Shown: positions 32,663 through 36,219 of the stretch, one piece after another
How positions within the stretch are numbered: the stretch's first letter is position 1
How the letters are laid out: every line of letters starts with the position of its first letter
Assembly (NCBI GenBank): GCA_026392035.1
Contig: JAPLCX010000117.1
Span: 1-36,219, forward strand
Length of the DNA stretch: 36,219 nucleotides
Source of the DNA: Candidatus Auribacterota bacterium
GTDB taxonomy: Bacteria > Auribacterota > Tritonobacteria > UBA1439
Direction: 5' to 3'
The notes under the pieces: generated by a model
Database searches by the model: none
The model's input: the letters and a program-made list of their open reading frames with translations, nothing else
Told to the model about the DNA's origin: nothing
Made by a program: the position numbers and the translations under genes

Positions 32663-34160
32663 GTGTTCCCCACACGCGTGGGGATGAACCGGGCAGCGGA
32701 GGATTCAGAGCGTCCCCTTTAATGTGTTCCCCACACGCGTGGGGATGAACCGGGTGTGTGTAGTAGGATCCGGAGAGGCAAACAGTGTTCCCCACACGCG
32801 TGGGGATGAACCGTATCTCAGCTATGAACTCCCCGGATAGATTGAGTGTTCCCCACACGCGTGGGGATGAACCGTTATCGCTCATGACATAACCCGTATC
32901 AATAGGGTGTTCCCCACACGCGTGGGGATGAACCGGCGCGGTATTGTGGGCGGCGTGGCGATGAGTAGTGTTCCCCACACGCGTGGGGATGAACCGGAGA
33001 GATTTTCTAACGGTTGCGCCGAGTGGGAGTGTTCCCCACACGCGTGGGGATGAACCGATGGCGGGAATGGGAAATGGTTTATTCAGAGCGTGTTCCCCAC
33101 ACGCGTGGGGATGAACCGCGCTGAAGTACAGTTTTGGCTGGGACACCCTGGTGTTCCCCACACGCGTGGGGATGAACCGATATACGCCCAGTGGCAGAAT
33201 GCATGCGCCGAGTGTTCCCCACACGCGTGGGGATGAACCGTATTCGATGCGTTCCAGCACATTGCTCGACCAGTGTTCCCCACACGCGTGGGGATGAACC
33301 GATCAAACTAACACCGGAGACGTGGACACCAGAGTGTTCCCCACACGCGTGGGGATGAACCGATGAGTTTATCCTGAGGAACCCAGAGAATTGCGTGTTC
33401 CCCACACGCGTGGGGATGAACCGTAGCGCAGGGGGATCCCGAGGTCTGAGACGTAGTGTTCCCCACACGCGTGGGGATGAACCGGTGGGGACACGCCCCG
33501 ACCGCACAATGGAGTGGTGTTCCCCACACGCGTGGGGATGAACCGAATAACGAAATACGCGGTGCGTATCGAGGGATGTGTTCCCCACACGCGTGGGGAT
33601 GAACCGTTACACCCAAAGATAAATATCCTTTAAAACAGGTGTTCCCCACACGCGTGGGGATGAACCGGAGGTATGTCATGGGCAGACCGAGGAATGAGAG
33701 TGTTCCCCACACGCGTGGGGATGAACCGCGGATCATCTTCGGCTCGTTGGTGTAGTTGCGGTGTTCCCCACACGCGTGGGGATGAACCGTTTATCGAGTG
33801 AGATTTAAAGGTTGCTGAGCCGTGTTCCCCACACGCGTGGGGATGAACCGGTGAATTTTACGGGCCGTTGGTAAAATGGAGAGTGTTCCCCACACGCGTG
33901 GGGATGAACCGTATCCCACGTCGGAGTAGCAGTCGGTGTCGGAGTGTTCCCCACACGCGTGGGGATGAACCGATCACCAGGTCGGGCAGGTACGGGACGA
34001 TACTGTGTTCCCCACACGCGTGGGGATGAACCGTATCTGTTCTACCTCTTTAGTATTGATTGGTAGTGTTCCCCACACGCGTGGGGATGAACCGGCGATC
34101 ATATGGGTGAGCGACAGGGATATGACGTGTTCCCCACACGCGTGGGGAGGGGATGAACCG
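32663..34160 (+). CRISPR. Type I-E CRISPR array, 25 repeats and 24 spacers
   Basis: Twenty-five repeats begin at 32663 and every 61 bp up to 34127. The 29-bp repeat starts GTGTTCCCC and ends GTGGGGATGAACCG, with a CCCCAC/GTGGGG stem around the loop ACGC, the classic type I-E form. By eye the first 24 repeats are identical. All 24 spacers are exactly 32 bp. The last repeat (34127-34160) carries an extra GGGGA, giving 34 bp. The long set of intact repeats beside intact cas1-cas2 suggests recent activity. Confidence 0.98.
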
Positions 34161-34177
34161 GTATAAAGGAGGACCGC

Positions 34178-34408
34178 ATGGCGCGCATAGTCATAGCGAC
34201 TCTGCTGACGAGCATGGTCATCCTATGTCTCGTCTGGTGGCCGTCGATGCAAATGGATAAGCCGACAGACAAGAATCGGCACGAGCCGGAAGCATCAGCG
34301 TGGTCAGAAATCCGCGAGACGACCACATGGCTCATAGGCACGGTTAACGGTGTGATGCTTATAGCCGCGGCTTTCAAGAGGCGGCGCGACAGGAGAAGGA
34401 AGAGATGA
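34178..34408 (+). CDS. Phage-like two-TM small protein (holin-like)
   Basis: This 76-aa gene lies just after the last array repeat. It has a strong AAAGGAGG 5 nt before ATG 34178. The product has a hydrophobic N-terminus (IVIATLLTSMVILCLVWW), a polar middle, a second hydrophobic stretch (TWLIGTVNGVMLIAAAF) and a strongly basic end (KRRRDRRRKR). That layout resembles small phage holin-like membrane proteins, but no family is certain. It overlaps the following lipoprotein ORF by ATGA. Confidence 0.5.
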   Translation: MARIVIATLLTSMVILCLVWWPSMQMDKPTDKNRHEPEASAWSEIRETTTWLIGTVNGVMLIAAAFKRRRDRRRKR

Positions 34409-34518
34409 AGATGGCGATGGCTGTCATCGCAGTGCAGCTCGTAGCCGGCTGCGTGGCTGTCCCGAAAGGCAACAAGGGAATGTTTCCCACACGCGTGGGT
34501 GTCACATTGCGCAACTAG
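34405..34518 (+). CDS. Short lipoprotein ORF fused to a CRISPR-repeat remnant
   Basis: This 37-aa ORF (too short for routine gene calling) begins MKMAMAVIAVQLVAGCVAV, a lipoprotein signal with lipobox VAGC and predicted lipidation at C16. It is coupled by ATGA to the preceding two-TM gene, an arrangement seen for phage lysis or spanin lipoproteins. From about residue 26 the sequence (FPTRVGV) is encoded by the partial CRISPR repeat at 34480-34499 and its shared 3' flank. The native gene is therefore probably truncated and the current C-terminus accidental. Confidence 0.5.
   Translation: MKMAMAVIAVQLVAGCVAVPKGNKGMFPTRVGVTLRN
34480..34499 (+). CRISPR. Orphan partial type I-E repeat
   Basis: Twenty bases match the first part of the array repeat (starting with A instead of G, one C-to-T change), then switch to TGTCACATTGCG. 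The same junction occurs at 35528-35547. It lies 319 bp after the last array repeat and is not in register with the 61-bp period. Confidence 0.85.
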
Positions 34519-34556
34519 GCACATAAAGGAATAACCTCGATGTAAAAAGACACAAG
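34480..34556. repeat. 77-bp repeat (partial CRISPR repeat + Bro-N 5' region), copy 1
   Basis: It matches 35528-35604 with one mismatch (34485), and 34486-34556 is identical. It contains the partial CRISPR repeat, AAAGGA, and ATG immediately followed by TAA. Confidence 0.9.
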
Positions 34557-34743
34557 AATCGCGATATTTAGAGGAAGGGAAATAAGAAATACGCTGTACC
34601 GGAATGAATGGTGGTTTTCAGTTATTGATGTTTGCGGTGTTCTCACGGAAAGTTTTGATCCCGGTGCGTATTGGAGAAAACTTAAGCAGAGGTTGGCAGA
34701 TGAAGGAAGCGAGGAAAAATCAGGGCCAGACCTCTACTATTGA
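34540..34743 (+). pseudogene. Bro-N/DinD-like gene fragment 1
   Basis: After AAAGGA and ATG 34540 the second codon is TAA. The frame then continues open: KDTRIAIFRGREIR, YRNEWWFSVIDVCGVLTES and DPGAYWRKLKQRLADEGSEE, the N-terminal Bro-N domain found in phage antirepressors and DinD-like proteins. It ends after 66 codons in a REP-like repeat (GGGCCAGACCTCTACTAT at 34723-34740). The premature stop and truncation mark it as a pseudogene, unless the stop is bypassed. Confidence 0.75.
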
Positions 34744-34990
34744 CTAAGAATTCTTTTGTAGCATCCCCGTGCGTACATGTGCAATTCTAGCGCATGGGCA
34801 AGCAGGTGGCAAGATAGGAATCCTGCGGTAAAATTTCAAATGCGCGCGCGCCGAAATGCTTTGAAAGGATTATTTAGGTCCGAGCCTGAAGGCTCGGCTA
34901 CAGTTCAATTTGTTCTCCGAAGGCACTGAGCTTGCCGAAGTGTCAGGAATATACGATGTCATTTGAATTTTGTCATTTGTCATTCATTAG
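34744..34990. other. Noncoding spacer with a hairpin
   Basis: No gene is seen. CCGAGCC TGAA GGCTCGG at 34880-34897 forms a 7-bp hairpin. The 25-bp repeat shared with 2102-2126 occurs at 34957-34981. Confidence 0.5.
34957..34981. repeat. 25-bp dispersed repeat, copy 2
   Basis: Identical to 2102-2126. It lies just beyond the stop codon of the maf remnant. Confidence 0.75.
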
Positions 34991-35302
34991 TTATATCTCT
35001 ATCCCCGTGCGCTTGAGCAGCCGTGCCAGAGTGGCAAGTGGCAACCCCACGACGTTGTAGAAGCACCCCTCGATGCGTTCGATGAATATGGCTCCCATCC
35101 CCTGGATATCGAAGCTCCCTGCCTTGTCCAGCGGGGATACCCGCTTGAAGTAGTTCGTAATCTGCGCGTCGGTCGGGGGGCGCATGTACACCTTCGTCTT
35201 CTCGCATGCGCGATACGTCTTCCCTCTGTTCACATCAATGACCGCGAGCCCCGTATAGACCCACTGGGGTTTGCGCGAGAGCAGCCTGAGCGTCCTGCGC
35301 GA
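34991..35302 (-). pseudogene. maf: 5'-truncated Maf-like nucleotide pyrophosphatase gene
   Basis: The frame ends at TAA 34991 and reads back through VYTGLAVIDVNRGKT, KVYMRPPTDAQI, SPLDKAGSFDIQGMGAIFIE and NVVGLPLATLARLL, the C-terminal half of Maf/YhdE house-cleaning pyrophosphatases. About 100 codons remain; family proteins have about 190. The N-terminal half, with the SxSPRR start motif, is missing: the frame meets TAA just upstream and then a REP-like repeat and a partial CRISPR repeat. The strand change and flanking direct repeats suggest insertion or rearrangement of a chromosomal fragment. Confidence 0.85.
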
Positions 35303-35315
35303 TTAGAAAACATTC

Positions 35316-35333
35316 GGGTCAGACCTTTACTAT
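35316..35333 (+). repeat. REP-like direct repeat bordering the maf fragment, copy 2
   Basis: GGGTCAGACCTTTACTAT matches 34723-34740 with two C/T differences in 18 bp. The two copies flank the maf remnant in the same orientation. Confidence 0.75.
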
Positions 35334-35339
35334 ACACTA

Positions 35340-35354
35340 CGTGGGGATGAACCG
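35340..35354 (+). CRISPR. Orphan 3' part of a type I-E repeat
   Basis: CGTGGGGATGAACCG equals the last 15 bases of the array repeat. The nine bases that follow equal the start of the array spacer at 33546-33577, making a 24-bp exact match to 33531-33554. The next 112 bp before the complete repeat at 35467 are GC-rich and of unknown origin. Confidence 0.85.
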
Positions 35355-35466
35355 AATAACGAAGGGGCAAGGCCGAAGAGCAATAAGCGTGACAGGCCGG
35401 GGCTCGGGCAGGGGATGAGCGGAGCTGGGCCGCCGCGAAGTGGCGGACCGGCGGGAGCAAGACATG

Positions 35467-35547
35467 ATGTTCCCCACACGCGTGGGGATGAACCGTCGTC
35501 CTTGAACGCGATGACCTTTGCAGCAACATGTTCCCCACACGCGTGGG
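35467..35547 (+). CRISPR. Remnant mini-array: one repeat, one spacer, one partial repeat
   Basis: A full 29-bp repeat (35467-35495, first base A instead of G) is followed by a 32-bp spacer (35496-35527) and a partial repeat (35528-35547) that keeps the 61-bp period before diverging. It is a leftover of an array in the same orientation as the main one, about 1.3 kb past its end. Confidence 0.92.
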
Positions 35548-35604
35548 TGTCACATTGCGCAACTAGGCACATAAAGGAATAACCTCGATGTAAAAAGACA
35601 CAAG
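35528..35604. repeat. 77-bp repeat (partial CRISPR repeat + Bro-N 5' region), copy 2
   Basis: This is the second copy of the block at 34480-34556 (offset 1048). Downstream the two Bro-N bodies are only moderately similar, so identity is concentrated in this noncoding block. Confidence 0.9.
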
Positions 35605-35987
35605 GGTCGCGATATTCAAAGGCAGGAAAATCAGGAGCGTTACACCAAAACGAATGGTGGTTCGTGATCAATGATGTTATTGAATCGTTGACTGATTCCA
35701 ATGATCCCGCGCAATACTTCAAACGGCTAAAACAGAGGGATGAGGAACTTGCGGATCTTATCGACAAAGGGGGGGTACAATTTGTACCACCCCTTATGCT
35801 TGAGGTGGAAACTACAGGCGGCAAACAAAAAATGTTTTGTTGGAATACGGAGGGCATATTTCGACTTATTCAGTCAATCCCATCACCTAAAGCCGAGCCA
35901 TTCAAACGCTGGTTGGCCAGGGTGGGGTATGAAGTCGCTCCCCGCGCGGGAGCGTGGATTGAAACCCCATGTAGGGATGCGGCGTAA
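35588..35987 (+). pseudogene. Bro-N/DinD-like gene fragment 2
   Basis: ATG 35588 is again followed at once by TAA. The frame KDTRVAIFKGRKIR shifts near 35637-35641 and continues as LHQNEWWFVINDVIESLTDS, QYFKRLKQRDEELADL and NTEGIFRLIQSIPSPKAEPF before RWLARVGYE. This matches Bro-N/DinD-type phage or damage-induced proteins. Homology ends exactly where a type I-C-style CRISPR repeat begins (35934). The rest of the frame (VAPRAGAWIET) is a translation of that repeat. Nonsense codon, frameshift and truncation make it a pseudogene. Confidence 0.8.
35934..35965 (+). CRISPR. Solitary type I-C-like CRISPR repeat
   Basis: A 32-nt unit starting GTCGCTCCCC and ending GGATTGAAAC has the length, the CGCTCCC/GGGAGCG stem and the ATTGAAAC end of type I-C repeats. 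No second copy occurs in the remaining 254 bp and no type I-C cas gene is in the window. It is unrelated in sequence to the type I-E repeats. Confidence 0.85.
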
Positions 35988-35994
35988 CTGTCGT

Positions 35995-36181
35995 GGGGAC
36001 ATTTTAGGAAAGTGCTGGCTGTTAATTACTATAGTGTTGCACATGAGTGGATGCGAATTTTTTGACGTCTGAGCGATCATAAAAAATTCCTTCGCAACTG
36101 GGGCACTTCGCAACTGGGGCAACCGGGGCATGTCCAGCCAAAATAGAAATGTCCCCTTCTTACCAAATTAGAAATGTCCCC
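35995..36181. mobile_element. 187-bp element with GGGGACATTT ends (IS/MITE remnant)
   Basis: GGGGACATTT at 35995-36004 is the inverted complement of AAATGTCCCC at 36172-36181. A second copy of the right end (CCAAAATAGAAATGTCCCC, 36138-36156) precedes the last one (36163-36181). A 16-bp tandem duplication CTTCGCAACTGGGGCA lies at 36090-36121. No transposase is present. Confidence 0.45.
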
Positions 36182-36192
36182 ATGACTGTTCC

Positions 36193-36219
36193 CTCTCCCC
36201 CCAATGTCTGGGGGGAGAG
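36193..36219. repeat. 11-bp-stem hairpin at the window end
   Basis: CTCTCCCCCCA and TGGGGGGAGAG form a perfect stem around ATGTC, similar in composition to the hairpin at 20865-20888. The window ends here, so it may extend. Confidence 0.55.

Noticed and set aside
32692-33064. Possible relation between spacers 1 and 7 through ATTCAGAGC
   Set aside because: Only about 10 bases are shared, too short to claim a common protospacer.
32634-34524. Several long minus-strand ORFs with repeated SSPRVWGT / FIPTRVGNT / HPHACGEH segments
   Set aside because: They are translations of the CRISPR repeats: the 61-bp period shifts frame and gives a regular false peptide repeat. No ribosome binding site or family supports them.
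35330-35857. Minus-strand ORF of 175 codons across the mini-array and Bro-N fragment 2
   Set aside because: It contains the same CRISPR-derived peptides, and the opposite strand has clear Bro-N homology.

Overview
The window looks like a chromosomal contig from an uncultured Gram-negative bacterium. Lipoprotein signals, the DksA-type protein and the gene style fit that. The short dispersed intergenic repeats resemble those of environmental lineages such as Omnitrophota, but no rRNA or other taxonomic marker is present, so that placement is a weak inference. The left 20 kb is GC-rich and ordinary. The right 16 kb is visibly AT-richer and accessory.

Region 1 (1-20137) is housekeeping and small-operon content. 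It holds a radical SAM protein, an HTH-EIIA regulator, a DksA/TraR protein with a small exported protein, a Ddl-like ATP-grasp ligase, and the shikimate trio aroA-aroC-aroE. It continues with a nucleotidyltransferase/phosphoribosyltransferase pair, a K+ channel, a CsgG-like lipoprotein, a DsrE/YedF-like protein, and a three-gene operon (EF-Tu domain-II-like protein, zinc-ribbon protein, membrane protein). A PflX-like radical SAM protein, a JAMM-DinG fusion helicase, a membrane nucleotidyl cyclase and a GyrI-like protein complete it.

Region 2 (20138-24002) is a gene graveyard. It contains a DUF6429-like gene and a duplicated copy of its 3' end, scrambled ORF6N (KilA-N-like) pieces, 5' and 3' pieces of a DUF1016/YhcG nuclease gene, and an AbiE-type toxin-antitoxin pair whose toxin is cut off after about 100 codons. 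Several remnants end in the same basic tail (KP[RK]RRIG).

Region 3 (24003-34160) is a complete type I-E CRISPR-Cas locus in canonical order: cas3, cse1, cse2, cas7e, cas5e, cas6e, cas1e, cas2e, an AT-rich leader, then 25 repeats of 29 bp with 24 spacers of exactly 32 bp. The catalytic residues checked in Cas3, Cas6e and Cas1 are present.

Region 4 (34161-36219), beyond the leader-distal end of the array, is the most unusual part. Phage-like genes (a two-TM protein plus a lipoprotein, and two broken Bro-N/DinD-like genes), a 5'-truncated maf gene and REP-like repeats alternate with orphan or partial copies of the type I-E repeat. A single 32-nt type I-C-style repeat interrupts the second Bro-N gene. 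One 77-bp block (partial CRISPR repeat + ribosome binding site + ATG-TAA) precedes both Bro-N copies. This may be array debris rearranged with prophage DNA, or phage-borne solitary repeats that mimic crRNA repeats.
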